Source: Pontibacillus chungwhensis
GTDB taxonomy: Bacteria > Bacillota > Bacilli > Bacillales > BH030062
Assembly: GCF_030166655.1 (NCBI RefSeq)
Contig: NZ_CP126446.1
Location: 2,604,001-2,668,000, forward strand
Direction: 5' to 3'
Length of the DNA stretch: 64,000 bases
The notes under the pieces were generated by a model. It saw nothing but the letters and a program-made list of their open reading frames with translations, ran no database searches and was not told where the DNA came from. The position numbers and the translations under genes are program-made. Shown here piece after piece: positions 33,002 through 41,458 of this stretch (positions within the stretch are counted from its first letter, which is position 1; each line of letters opens with the position of its first letter).

Positions 33002-34033
33002 TCAACTATAGGACCTCTTCTCAAGAAACCATTTCAACCCTATCGGCACGATCATAACAACAATTAGAAGTCGAACCAGTTGAAGGGAGCTTACAATAGC
33101 CGGGTCCCCACCTACACTCTGAGCGGTTAATGCCATCTCCAATAACCCTCCTGGAGCCACACTCAATACGCCTGTCGCAAAACTTACCCCCATCCATTTA
33201 CTGAAGAGGTAACCAAAACCAAACGATAAGAGAATAAGCCATAAGGATAACCCGAAGTAAATAAGACAATACTTCCCCGCTTTTCTTATATCCTTAACTG
33301 ATACTTTATGACCAAGGTCGACCCCGAGCGTTACTTGAGCTAATACGAAAAGGAAGGATGGAAGAATGTACATCGGCATTCCAATTGATTGAAGGGTTCC
33401 TACTAGGATCATAGGCACAATAACTAAGGCTGCCGGAATTTTATTATTTAATTTTCGAGCGAGGAAGAAACAAGCGATATAAATGATTAATGTGTACCAT
33501 GCCCCTTCACTAGCATCAGGTAATGAGAACGAACCACTCGAATCCCCTCCAGAGAGGAAATGAGTTGCTATAAAGGGAATAATAAAAAGGACAGCCATTA
33601 GGCGAATCGTATGAAAAATGGTGACCAAAACGGTATTGCTTTCTAGAGCATCACTTAGTGCAATGGATGCAGATAATCCACCTGGTATAGTCGCAAGCAT
33701 CGATGTATCCTTTTGCACATTACTCCACTTCGAAACCAAATATCCGTTTAAAAGACTGATTGAGATGAGCAAAATAGAAAACAACAAATAAGGGAACAAG
33801 TACGGACCAATCTCCGTAAATGTCCCCTTCGTAAAGGCTGACCCAAGCTGGATTCCTAGTAAAGCAAAACTTACTTGCTTTAATATCGGTGAAGAATCTA
33901 AAGATGCGGCAACAGTCACTTTATAAAGTAAAAGCGCAAAAACTGCACCGAGCACCCAGGGAAGAGGCAGTTGAAAGAAATAAAATAGTAAACTTCCAAT
34001 GGAAGCGATTATATATGTTTTTAATAGGGTCAT
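33002..34033 (-). CDS. AbrB-family membrane protein (duplicated five-helix domains)
   Basis: The 343-residue protein has about ten helices built from two homologous halves, each with a Pro-Gly-Gly turn: TIPGGLSASIAL in the first and VAPGGLLEMALT in the second. This is the AbrB (PF05145) membrane family, unrelated to the AbrB DNA-binding protein. It may transport organic acids or ammonium-related compounds, but this is not established. A separate transcript from the HD-GYP unit is implied by the terminator at 34.1 kb. Confidence 0.85.
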   Translation of the reverse strand: MTLLKTYIIASIGSLLFYFFQLPLPWVLGAVFALLLYKVTVAASLDSSPILKQVSFALLGIQLGSAFTKGTFTEIGPYLFPYLLFSILLISISLLNGYLVSKWSNVQKDTSMLATIPGGLSASIALSDALESNTVLVTIFHTIRLMAVLFIIPFIATHFLSGGDSSGSFSLPDASEGAWYTLIIYIACFFLARKLNNKIPAALVIVPMILVGTLQSIGMPMYILPSFLFVLAQVTLGVDLGHKVSVKDIRKAGKYCLIYFGLSLWLILLSFGFGYLFSKWMGVSFATGVLSVAPGGLLEMALTAQSVGGDPAIVSSLQLVRLLIVVMIVPIGLKWFLEKRSYS

Positions 34034-34111
34034 AGTAGCACGTCCTTAGAGGGGGCTTCGATTATAGATTAGTTATTAAACCGCTCATATGGCTATACAC
34101 GGACATGAAAA

Positions 34112-34139
34112 AGCTCTTTATCCATTTGAATAAAGAGCT
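34112..34139 (-). terminator. Intrinsic terminator of HD-GYP/peptide unit
   Basis: AGCTCTTTAT and ATAAAGAGCT with an 8-base loop, then TTTTTCATG on the minus strand. Confidence 0.9.
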
Positions 34140-34146
34140 CGTTCGA

Positions 34147-34239
34147 TTAATTAAAGAATGGAATCGGAACACTCTGTGGTTCGATTACCAATCCAGCTGC
34201 TAAAGCAGTCATCGCTAAGAAATATACCATTTTTTTCAT
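34147..34239 (-). CDS. 30-residue exported peptide, candidate Phr-like signal
   Basis: The frame encodes MKKMVYFLAMTALAAGLVIE followed by PQSVPIPFFN: a lysine start, a hydrophobic core, a short polar tail. It begins 4 nt after the stop of the HD-GYP gene. AAGGGGTG, which itself spans the end of that gene, is 7 nt upstream, and a terminator follows. This is the size and shape of Phr/PapR-type signalling peptides of Bacillus, but no Rap or PlcR-type TPR receptor is visible here. The mature form is unknown. A small signal-peptide-like remnant remains the alternative. Confidence 0.65.
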   Translation of the reverse strand: MKKMVYFLAMTALAAGLVIEPQSVPIPFFN

Positions 34240-34243
34240 CTTT

Positions 34244-35167
34244 TTACACCCCTTGTTTCATTTTACTCCATTCTGGAATTAAATCAATAAATATTTTTAC
34301 AACTTCTGGATGAAACATTGTCCCTGCATTTTCATTTAATTCTTCAATAGCATTTTCCACCGACATCGCTTTACGGTATGGACGATCGGTTGTCATAGCA
34401 TCAAAGGCATCTACTACGCTAACTATATACGCCAGTGGAGAAATCTCATCTCTTTGTAAACCATTGGGGTATCCTTTGCCATCAAAACGTTCGTGATGCT
34501 GTTCCACGATTGTACCAGAAGCCCTCATATAGGGGCTATCTGTCGCTTCCAATAATTCTTTTCCATATGTACAGTGCCGTTTCATTTCTTCCCATTCTTC
34601 TTCCGATAAGGGCCCTTCTTTTAAGAGGATGGACTTAGGAATCATAATTTTACCAACATCATGCAAATAAGAGGCATAATTAAGGGTACACATATCGCCC
34701 GGGGAAAGCTCCATCCTCTCTCCAATAAGCATTGACATTTGCATTATCCGTTTACAATGCTCCGCCGTATACCCATCTTTAAGCGCTACTTCGATCGCTA
34801 ATTCTTGATTTTTCCTTACGATTTCAGAGAAAAACTGAAAAACAGGTTGAGAAGATATATAAATAAATTCTGTCTCTTCTAAAGCTAGAAATACAAGACC
34901 TTGTTTTATAGGAGAAGCAGACACCACGTCACCAGTCGATAGCACTTTTGTCTCCTCATCTACCGTTACCTTCAATGACCCACTAGTGATGAAAATACTC
35001 TCAGAGGCTGTCCAACCTTCTTGGGGCTGCATAGACCATCTTGAACCTTCTTGTAAAGTATGATGAATTACTTCTGTTCCATCACCTGTAGAAAGCAACT
35101 TAACAGTAAGCCCTGCATAGCGGACTGCTTCAATAGGTCTATCTAAGGATGTAAGGTATTCGTTCAA
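34244..35167 (-). CDS. HD-GYP domain protein with N-terminal cupin-like domain
   Basis: The 307-residue protein has an N-terminal beta-rich, cupin-like domain (about 30-110) and an HD-GYP phosphodiesterase domain from about 135: HD at 169-170 (YLHDVGK), HHERFDGKGYPNGL at 224-237 and DAFDAMTTDRPYR. The GYP residues are intact, so cyclic di-GMP or related hydrolysis is likely. It has no membrane or receiver domain. TTG is the start, behind AAGGGA. It lies 4 nt upstream of a 30-residue peptide gene, with which it shares a terminator. Confidence 0.88.
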   Translation of the reverse strand: MNEYLTSLDRPIEAVRYAGLTVKLLSTGDGTEVIHHTLQEGSRWSMQPQEGWTASESIFITSGSLKVTVDEETKVLSTGDVVSASPIKQGLVFLALEETEFIYISSQPVFQFFSEIVRKNQELAIEVALKDGYTAEHCKRIMQMSMLIGERMELSPGDMCTLNYASYLHDVGKIMIPKSILLKEGPLSEEEWEEMKRHCTYGKELLEATDSPYMRASGTIVEQHHERFDGKGYPNGLQRDEISPLAYIVSVVDAFDAMTTDRPYRKAMSVENAIEELNENAGTMFHPEVVKIFIDLIPEWSKMKQGV

Positions 35168-35207
35168 GGTATCCCTTCTTTCATTCTTTCTATTTATAGT
35201 TGGTATA

Positions 35208-35216
35208 ATTATAGCA
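35208..35216 (-). promoter_or_regulatory. Extended -10 promoter of HD-GYP unit
   Basis: TGCTATAAT on the minus strand, 41 nt before the TTG start; no good -35. A small CCTAT...ATAGG repeat (35226-35239) lies where an activator would bind. Confidence 0.55.
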
Positions 35217-35380
35217 AAAAATAAACCTATCCTAATAGGAGGAATACATAAATTTCTTTATTTGTTAACCACTACATCCCATTCTATTTTCTATATCATT
35301 CAATATAAATGGACACATCCCACCCTCTCTTTCTATCTATCGCCAAAATTGAGGAAATCTTTAATTCCGCATTCCTTCAC

Positions 35381-35752
35381 CTATTGAGCCGTTAGCCTTT
35401 TAAACCATTTATCTACAATTGAATACAAGTCCGGTTCCGTGTCATAATAATGCCCATCCACCATCGTTAATGTACATCCGAATACCTTTTTATCTTCATT
35501 ATATAAACGAATAGAATACCTAAATCCGTCTCGCTTTTCTTGATTTTCCTGAGGATGGAACTGAACATCTTCCACTTGGTCTATGAATCGATTGACCCTC
35601 TCAAGATCTTCAATTGATCTCTTTTCCCCGGTCTCCCCGCTCACAATTTCGATTCTAGTTACCTCTCCGCTATAAAATTCAGCGAATGTCTCTGTTTCAA
35701 GTCCGCACCCCACTAAAATCAATAGAAGTATACCAATTACATATTTCCTCAT
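35381..35752 (-). CDS. Small lipoprotein of unknown function
   Basis: The 123-residue protein starts MRKYVIGILLLILVGCGLET with the lipobox Cys at 16. The mature part has a mixed alpha-beta pattern (EVTRIEIVSGETGEKR, YSIRLYNEDKKVFGC) and ends near DKWFKRLTAQ. No catalytic motif is seen. The frame upstream of 35752 crosses a terminator hairpin and is not coding. It stands alone. I cannot name a family. Confidence 0.7.
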   Translation of the reverse strand: MRKYVIGILLLILVGCGLETETFAEFYSGEVTRIEIVSGETGEKRSIEDLERVNRFIDQVEDVQFHPQENQEKRDGFRYSIRLYNEDKKVFGCTLTMVDGHYYDTEPDLYSIVDKWFKRLTAQ

Positions 35753-35829
35753 ACCTATTCCTCTCTTCTCATTTTCCTGTAACAGTCGTTTTACTACTAT
35801 AAAAGTTTCATATGTATAATCATAAAAAA

Positions 35830-35860
35830 AGAATCTTGATGAGTTTCTCTTCAAGATTCT
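35830..35860 (-). terminator. Terminator without an upstream gene on its strand
   Basis: AGAATCTTGA and TCAAGATTCT around 11 bases, then seven T on the minus strand. It lies upstream of the lipoprotein start and no minus-strand gene precedes it, so it may be an attenuator, or end a short leader or an antisense transcript. Confidence 0.7.
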
Positions 35861-35934
35861 AGAGTTAATGCCCATTTTTGTTAATTGGGGTCGTCAGTCA
35901 AACATACTGATCTATCAAAATTCACCTAAATATA

Positions 35935-35943
35935 TGGTATAAT
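35935..35943 (+). promoter_or_regulatory. Extended -10 promoter
   Basis: TGGTATAAT. Transcription would begin near 35950, just before the first in-frame ATG at 35953, which therefore cannot be preceded by a ribosome site. Confidence 0.65.
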
Positions 35944-35973
35944 AGAAGCACTATGAACAAAGTGGGGATGGAT

Positions 35974-36207
35974 ATGAATACAGAGAGAAGTCCTTTAGAT
36001 TATAGCGGCGAACGCTTTCCTGTCTATTTTGAAGTATCTGATTTAGAAGCTGTCTATACGGTTTTAGAATCCCTTCAATTTGTCGGTCAAATTGAAGCAA
36101 GAGAACATGGGTATATTGTTTCTATTGCTATGCAGCAAATACCTGAAGTAGTGCGGACACTTGCCCAAGAGAACATTGCTATTTACGCCGTCATTCCAGA
36201 TGCTTAA
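35974..36207 (+). CDS. Small conserved-looking protein, function unknown
   Basis: The 77-residue protein from the ATG at 35974 (GTGGGG lies upstream) begins MNTERSPLDYSGERFPVYF. It shows a beta-alpha-beta-beta-alpha pattern (PVYFEVSDLEAVYTVLESL, YIVSIAMQQIPEVVRTL) compatible with a ferredoxin-like fold. The start at 35953 is at the transcription start and is less likely. It converges on the quinone oxidoreductase gene with a 4-nt gap. No family recognised. Confidence 0.65.
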   Translation: MNTERSPLDYSGERFPVYFEVSDLEAVYTVLESLQFVGQIEAREHGYIVSIAMQQIPEVVRTLAQENIAIYAVIPDA

Positions 36208-36211
36208 TGTC

Positions 36212-37186
36212 TCATCTATTTACATTTATCACCAGTTTGCCTATGCTTCTACGGGACTCAACCCACGCATGGGCATCCCTTATCTCTTCAAGCGAATATT
36301 GTTTGCTTACAGGTATATGTAATTGTTTGGTCTCAAGCAACCTAAGTACTTCGTGTGCTGCCCCCCTAATAGTTTCCGGTCTTTCTTGTCTGGTGGTACC
36401 TAGACTATAACCTAATATAGATCGGCAGCTTTTATGTAACTGACTCGTTTGGAATTGACCAGTGTGTCCACCAGCATTTCCAAATTGAACTAACCTTCCA
36501 TAGTGAGCGAGACAATTCAAGCTTTCTTTAGAAACTTTCCCTCCCACTGAGTCTAAGACCACATCCACTCCTCCCATTCTAGTGATGACCTCTTCACTAA
36601 ATCGATCGTTAAGAAAAACATGATCTGCCCCTGCTTGATAGGCTATTTCTAATTTATCCTTATGGCCAACCACTCCAACAATCGTTCGCGCTCCCATCTG
36701 TTTCGCTAACCCTATGGCCGTTGTGCCAACACCACCTGCTGCAGCATGAATGAGAACCCGTTCCCCTAACCGTAAGCGAGCAATGTCATGTAACAACTTA
36801 TAAGCAAGAATACCAACAGTCGGACAAGCAGCAGCCGTCTCATCGTTTAAGCGATTAGGAACCTTATACGTCAACGTTTCACTAGCCACAACATATTCCG
36901 CATATGAACCTTCTTTCGGAAACGCAATGACCCGTTGCCCAATTTCGATTTTCGAAACGTTCTGCCCCTTTTCAACGACTACCCCCATCGCATCTAATCC
37001 AGGAGTAAATGGAAAGACACCCTGCGTCCCGCTTCCCTTTCGCTTCTTGATATCGGCGAAGTTCACACTCGCCTTGTTTACTTTTATCAGCACTTCATCT
37101 TCATTGATCTCAGGTAGGTCCGCTTCAACTACGCACATAACTTCAGGTCCACCAAACCTTCTTACTTCAATCTTCTTCACTTCCAT
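36212..37186 (-). CDS. Quinone oxidoreductase-like medium-chain reductase
   Basis: The 324-residue protein is a zinc-free MDR: N-terminal GroES-like domain and a Rossmann domain with AAAGGVGTTAIGLAK at about 148-162. There are no zinc-ligand Cys clusters, as in QOR-type NADPH:quinone reductases. ALDAMGVV-like signature FTPGLDAMGVVVEKG lies near 60-75. It probably uses NADPH to reduce quinones or alpha,beta-unsaturated carbonyls. It is 36 nt after yycE in the same direction. Confidence 0.9.
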   Translation of the reverse strand: MEVKKIEVRRFGGPEVMCVVEADLPEINEDEVLIKVNKASVNFADIKKRKGSGTQGVFPFTPGLDAMGVVVEKGQNVSKIEIGQRVIAFPKEGSYAEYVVASETLTYKVPNRLNDETAAACPTVGILAYKLLHDIARLRLGERVLIHAAAGGVGTTAIGLAKQMGARTIVGVVGHKDKLEIAYQAGADHVFLNDRFSEEVITRMGGVDVVLDSVGGKVSKESLNCLAHYGRLVQFGNAGGHTGQFQTSQLHKSCRSILGYSLGTTRQERPETIRGAAHEVLRLLETKQLHIPVSKQYSLEEIRDAHAWVESRRSIGKLVINVNR

Positions 37187-37222
37187 CCCTCACTTTGCTA
37201 TATAATCACTTCTGAATTTTGA

Positions 37223-37633
37223 TTAAATTCCATTTGTATTCATAAGCACTACACGCCACCCGTCCGGGTCTTCAATCGTTTTTCCTTTCTCCCTCCAATA
37301 AGGATTCTCAGGTTCTACTTCCGCATAGCCCATTTCACCGAGTCGTGCCGTTACCTTACTGATCTCTTCTTCAGAAGGGATATAAAAAACAAGTAAATTA
37401 TCCTGAGTAGGAGCTTTACAAGGACTTCCGTCATCATGTTTAGTGAATTCTAAATGATAGGATAAGCCTGGTAGTCCGAGGATAACTCCATGGTACCCAT
37501 TATGTCCGGAGAATTCGGTTAAGCGCCTCAGCCCAATCCCTTTCTCATAAAAACCTACAACCTCTTCAAATTGATCTGTTGGACGAGCCACTCTTACTTG
37601 CACAGCTGTGAAATCATTAAATTCCATTTTCAT
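37223..37633 (-). CDS. yycE: VOC-family protein YycE
   Basis: The 136-residue VOC protein matches B. subtilis YycE in the segments VRVARPTDQFEEVVGFYEKG, HNGYHGVILGLP and ENPYWREKGKTIEDPDGWRV as I remember them. YycE has a known structure but no established function; bleomycin-resistance or glyoxalase-like folds are its relatives. It is preceded by AGGAGG and lies just upstream of the oxidoreductase gene, so a two-gene unit is probable. Confidence 0.9.
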   Translation of the reverse strand: MKMEFNDFTAVQVRVARPTDQFEEVVGFYEKGIGLRRLTEFSGHNGYHGVILGLPGLSYHLEFTKHDDGSPCKAPTQDNLLVFYIPSEEEISKVTARLGEMGYAEVEPENPYWREKGKTIEDPDGWRVVLMNTNGI

Positions 37634-37794
37634 TCCTCCTCTTCAAGAATAATCTCATTATAAAGGAAGCATGAAACGGTGAATAATACGAGTTTTTTAT
37701 AACATTCGATTACATTTTATTATCACAAAGACTCACAATGCGGACTTAATATGGATAGTATATAGCACTTACAACGGATTGAGGTGGATGGAAT

Positions 37795-38340
37795 TTGCGT
37801 AAATCTCGACACTTTCTTTTTCTTATCTTACTTGTCTTTATCGCTATGACAGATTGGATTGTATGGTTTTTCTACCCGAAACCTATCCACCATACCCTTC
37901 AAGGAGTTCGTTATCAATTAGAAGCTGATAACCCTACGCTAGAATCGATTGAGGTTCATATTGAAGGCACAATCCAAAGAAAACTCACTCTAGAGAAAAT
38001 CTTTAAGGGCACATTTGAGATCGACAAAAACCGGATCCCCCCAAATGTTTCCGGCTCGAATAAATTTGAAATTACACTGAACCTCTTACAAAATCGAGCC
38101 GGTTATATTCCAGATATTAGTCAGAAGCAGAATTCCGATACTTCTGAAAACTATGGTCTACTTTTTGCTAATGATAACTTTACCCAAATCACGATAGTAA
38201 CATTACACAAGACAATTAATGATACAAACCAAGATAATAGAAACATCACTATTATTTCAGCCCCCAGTCCTATGGAAACCAAACCATTAGAGATATCAGA
38301 AAATGTTATAAGAAACCTTTTACATGATCCCATAGATTAG
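37795..38340 (+). CDS. Exported protein of unknown function
   Basis: The 181-residue protein starts at TTG, with GAGGTGG 7-8 nt upstream, and has an N-terminal membrane segment (FLFLILLVFIAMTDWIVWFF). The outer part is beta-rich and ends RNLLHDPID. It has no Cys and no catalytic motif. A terminator follows. I recognise no family. Confidence 0.65.
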   Translation: MRKSRHFLFLILLVFIAMTDWIVWFFYPKPIHHTLQGVRYQLEADNPTLESIEVHIEGTIQRKLTLEKIFKGTFEIDKNRIPPNVSGSNKFEITLNLLQNRAGYIPDISQKQNSDTSENYGLLFANDNFTQITIVTLHKTINDTNQDNRNITIISAPSPMETKPLEISENVIRNLLHDPID

Positions 38341-38349
38341 ATTGATCTC

Positions 38350-38377
38350 AAGGAGACTTCAGCCAAGTTGTCTCCTT
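38350..38377 (+). terminator. Intrinsic terminator
   Basis: AAGGAGAC and GTCTCCTT with a 12-base loop. The T tract is short (TTTCC), so efficiency may be modest. Confidence 0.65.
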
Positions 38378-38606
38378 TCCCATACATGCATTATGATAGC
38401 AAGTTTGGATATGTATGACTTTCATACTCATTTTTGCTTAGTAACGTAATGAAAAAGAAACAGCTCAAAACTACCACACTTTTATATTTGTCATTCTTTT
38501 GTATTAATTTTTTAATACATATTTAAAACGAAAATTACTTTGTCACACATAAAGAAACCCCTTACATTAGCCCTTTCTGCTCACATATCACACCTCCTCC
38601 CTATAA

Positions 38607-38636
38607 TTGACCACAACATCTTCTAAGCTGTAGAGT
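38607..38636 (+). promoter_or_regulatory. Candidate sigma-A promoter of the alpha-glucosidase gene
   Basis: TTGACC, 18 nt, TAGAGT. The -35 is good, the -10 poor. Confidence 0.4.
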
Positions 38637-38684
38637 TATCTCTGCAATACTTATTCTTAAAATTTTTAGAAGAGGTGAAGAATT

Positions 38685-41417
38685 TTGCGTAATTCAAAAA
38701 CAGTTCGAACATTAGCCACAGCCAGTTTGGCAACCAGCTTACTCATCCCTGTAGCCACTCCTTCCCACGTATTAGCTGTTGCAGATGTTTACCCAGAAAA
38801 GGAACTAAACAAGGAAGCCGTTGAAAAGCAAAAATTACAAGTCCAAGAGGTTCAGAAAGTAGAAAATGGTGTTCAACTGACACTTTCGAATAATTACCAA
38901 GCCTTCATCCGATTAAAAGCCGTCGACCTGGCGAAGGTTTCAATCCTAAAGCAAGGTGAGAAGAACGAGGATACAGCTGCTATTAATAAAACTGATTGGG
39001 ATACTCCTTCTTTCCATCTTGAAGAGAACGAAACAAGTATTACTCTTTCCACAGATGAGATCACTGTAAGTATCCATAAAGAACCGTTTGGTGTTAAATT
39101 TATGGACTCAGAAGGAAACGTTATTAATCAAGATAGCATGAAGTATGGATCAGGATATGAAAATGGAAAACCATACGTATTCAAAGACACAAGTAAAAAT
39201 GAAGATTTCTATGGATTTGGAGAACAAGCCGGTAAGCTTAATAAACGCGGAGAGAGCATTGGGATGTGGAATAACGATGCTTATGATTATAGTAAAGACA
39301 CGAAATACTTATATACAACGGTCCCATTCTTTATTGGATTAAAAGATGAAAAAGCGTACGGGATCTTCTTCGACAACAGCCATCGCTCTTATTACGAAAT
39401 GGCAAGCGAAAGCGATGATTACTATTACTTTTATGCAAATGATGGGCAATTAACCTATTACTTTGCCTACGGACCTGAAATTCAAGATGTTGTAAACCGT
39501 TACACAGAGCTCACAGGATCTATGCAACGCCCTCCTAAATGGTCTTTAGGTTTACACCAGAGTAAGTGGGGATACAAAACCGCGGATGAAATTAAAAACA
39601 TTGTTGATACATACCGCGAGAAAGATATTCCTCTAGATGCTGTTCATTTAGATATTGATCATATGAATGGTTTTCGTAACTTTACATGGGGAGAAGACTT
39701 CACTAATGATCCTAAAGCATTCAATGATTACCTTGAGAGCAAAGGGGTAAGTTCCGTTGCTGTAAGTGATCCTGGTATTAAGAAAGACCCTGGGTATTAC
39801 ATGTATGACGAAGGTACAGAAAATGGATACTGGGCGACAAACCCGGATGGAAGTGCCTATGTGGGTGAAGTTTGGCCAGGAGAGTCTGTATTTCCGGATT
39901 TTGCCCGTAAAGAAGTTCAAGATTGGTGGGCTGAGAGCCATGCAACAATCATGGATGCAGGTGTAGACGGAATTTGGAACGACATGAACGAACCAGCAGT
40001 ATTTGATACAGCAACGAAAACCCAACCACTTGATGTTCAATATGGAGATATGGATCATGCTGAATTTCATAATATGTTTGCCCACTACGAAGCTGAAGCG
40101 ACTGATCAAGCCTTCGATGTGAACAAGAATAATACTCGCCCATTTATATTAACACGTGATATGTACGCTGGCTCTCAGCGCTACGCTACTCTATGGACAG
40201 GCGATAACGCAAGTACGTGGGAAGCTTTACAAATGTCTACTCCTATGAACAACAACGTAGGCCTTTCAGGAATTCCTTTCGTAGGAAATGATATCGGTGG
40301 ATTTGCGAAGCGCCCTTCTGGTGAGCTATTTGCTCGTTGGCTTCAAATGGGAATGTTTAACCCGTTCTCCCGCATTCACGCAGATAATGGCAGTACCGTT
40401 GCCTTTGATACTGAAGCGAAGGATATACCAGGTCAAGAACCGTGGCAATATGGTCAAAAAGTCGAAGATATTAGCAAGAAATACATCGAAATGCGTTATA
40501 AACTTATGCCATACCTTTACAATACATTTATACAAGCAAGTATGGATGGTACGCCAATTCAACAGCCACTTGTCTATCAATTCCAAAAAGATGAAAACAC
40601 CCATGATATTGATCAACAGTTTATGTTCGGTGAATCACTAATGGTAGCACCGATCGTTGAAAAAGGCGCTACTTCTAAAGAAGTTTATCTTCCAAAAGAC
40701 GAAAAATGGATTGATTACTGGACAGGCGAAGAATATAAAGGTGGTCAAACCATAACAAAAGAGGCTGACTTGTCTACCATTCCACTTTACGTTAAGAAAG
40801 ATTCGATTATCCCAAAACGTAACGTTCAGCAGTATACAGGTGAGAAACCTCTTGAAAATCTAATCCTTGATACGTATGTCGAGGATCAATCAAACTACAC
40901 ATTCATTGAAGATGACGGAAGCACAGAAGATTATCAAGATGGCGAATTTAATAAAACACAGTTCCATGTCCAGAAACAGAATAAATTCTTATATACATTT
41001 AACCAGGATAAGAAAGTCGAGAGCTATAACTCCGAGCTAACTTCATACACTGTGAAGTTACACAATGTAATGAAACCACATTACATTCGAAAAGGTGATA
41101 AATTCTATCAAGAAGTAAGTAGCAGTCAAGACGTGAAGGAGACACAAGAATCCTATTACTATGATGAAGATAATCATATACTATATACAAATATCCCTTC
41201 AGGTGAGGAAAAAGAAGTTAAAATGCTCGTTGATGGTACTGATAAATCCCAACCACTCGAGAAGAAGATCGAGAAGTTCCATAATGAAGATACCAAGTTA
41301 GAGAATAAGCTCAGCAAAGGTAATAAAAAAGAAAAAGCTCTAGAAAAACTTAAGCAAGTTTCCCAAAGCAAGAAATTAAGAATGGCTCAACAAATCGAGA
41401 AAGCTTCAAACAAATAA
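38685..41417 (+). CDS. Secreted GH31 alpha-glucosidase
   Basis: The 910-residue protein starts at TTG, behind AGAGGTG, and has a signal peptide ending near HVLA-VAD (residue 31). The N-terminal beta domain, catalytic barrel and C-terminal beta domains follow the GH31 order. The nucleophile is Asp433 in GIWNDMNEPA, the acid/base Asp507 in WTGDN. Also seen are FYGFGEQAG and HLDIDHM. It should release glucose from alpha-glucans or oligosaccharides outside the cell. The lysine-rich C-terminal tail (about 860-910) is not part of the fold and may bind the wall. No sugar transporter lies next to it. Confidence 0.93.
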   Translation: MRNSKTVRTLATASLATSLLIPVATPSHVLAVADVYPEKELNKEAVEKQKLQVQEVQKVENGVQLTLSNNYQAFIRLKAVDLAKVSILKQGEKNEDTAAINKTDWDTPSFHLEENETSITLSTDEITVSIHKEPFGVKFMDSEGNVINQDSMKYGSGYENGKPYVFKDTSKNEDFYGFGEQAGKLNKRGESIGMWNNDAYDYSKDTKYLYTTVPFFIGLKDEKAYGIFFDNSHRSYYEMASESDDYYYFYANDGQLTYYFAYGPEIQDVVNRYTELTGSMQRPPKWSLGLHQSKWGYKTADEIKNIVDTYREKDIPLDAVHLDIDHMNGFRNFTWGEDFTNDPKAFNDYLESKGVSSVAVSDPGIKKDPGYYMYDEGTENGYWATNPDGSAYVGEVWPGESVFPDFARKEVQDWWAESHATIMDAGVDGIWNDMNEPAVFDTATKTQPLDVQYGDMDHAEFHNMFAHYEAEATDQAFDVNKNNTRPFILTRDMYAGSQRYATLWTGDNASTWEALQMSTPMNNNVGLSGIPFVGNDIGGFAKRPSGELFARWLQMGMFNPFSRIHADNGSTVAFDTEAKDIPGQEPWQYGQKVEDISKKYIEMRYKLMPYLYNTFIQASMDGTPIQQPLVYQFQKDENTHDIDQQFMFGESLMVAPIVEKGATSKEVYLPKDEKWIDYWTGEEYKGGQTITKEADLSTIPLYVKKDSIIPKRNVQQYTGEKPLENLILDTYVEDQSNYTFIEDDGSTEDYQDGEFNKTQFHVQKQNKFLYTFNQDKKVESYNSELTSYTVKLHNVMKPHYIRKGDKFYQEVSSSQDVKETQESYYYDEDNHILYTNIPSGEEKEVKMLVDGTDKSQPLEKKIEKFHNEDTKLENKLSKGNKKEKALEKLKQVSQSKKLRMAQQIEKASNK

Positions 41418-41428
41418 TATTTAAAAAT

Positions 41429-41453
41429 GCCCTGCCATTTTCTTTGGCAGGGC
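41429..41453. terminator. Bidirectional terminator between alpha-glucosidase and BCCT genes
   Basis: GCCCTGCC and GGCAGGGC with a 9-base loop, T-rich on the plus side. Confidence 0.9.
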
Positions 41454-41458
41454 TTTCT

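Larger units (their letters stand above)
38341..38684. other. Intergenic region before the alpha-glucosidase gene
   Basis: It contains the terminator of the preceding gene, an AT-rich tract, the promoter candidate at 38607-38636 and the AGAGGTG ribosome site. No cre or other operator was convincing. Confidence 0.5.

Noticed and set aside
35753-35875. N-terminal extension of the 35.4-kb lipoprotein
   Set aside because: The extension runs through a terminator hairpin and would bury the lipobox 41 residues in.
39648-40641. Several 65-150-codon frames on both strands inside the alpha-glucosidase gene
   Set aside because: They lie wholly inside a GH31 gene with all catalytic motifs and have no starts with ribosome sites.
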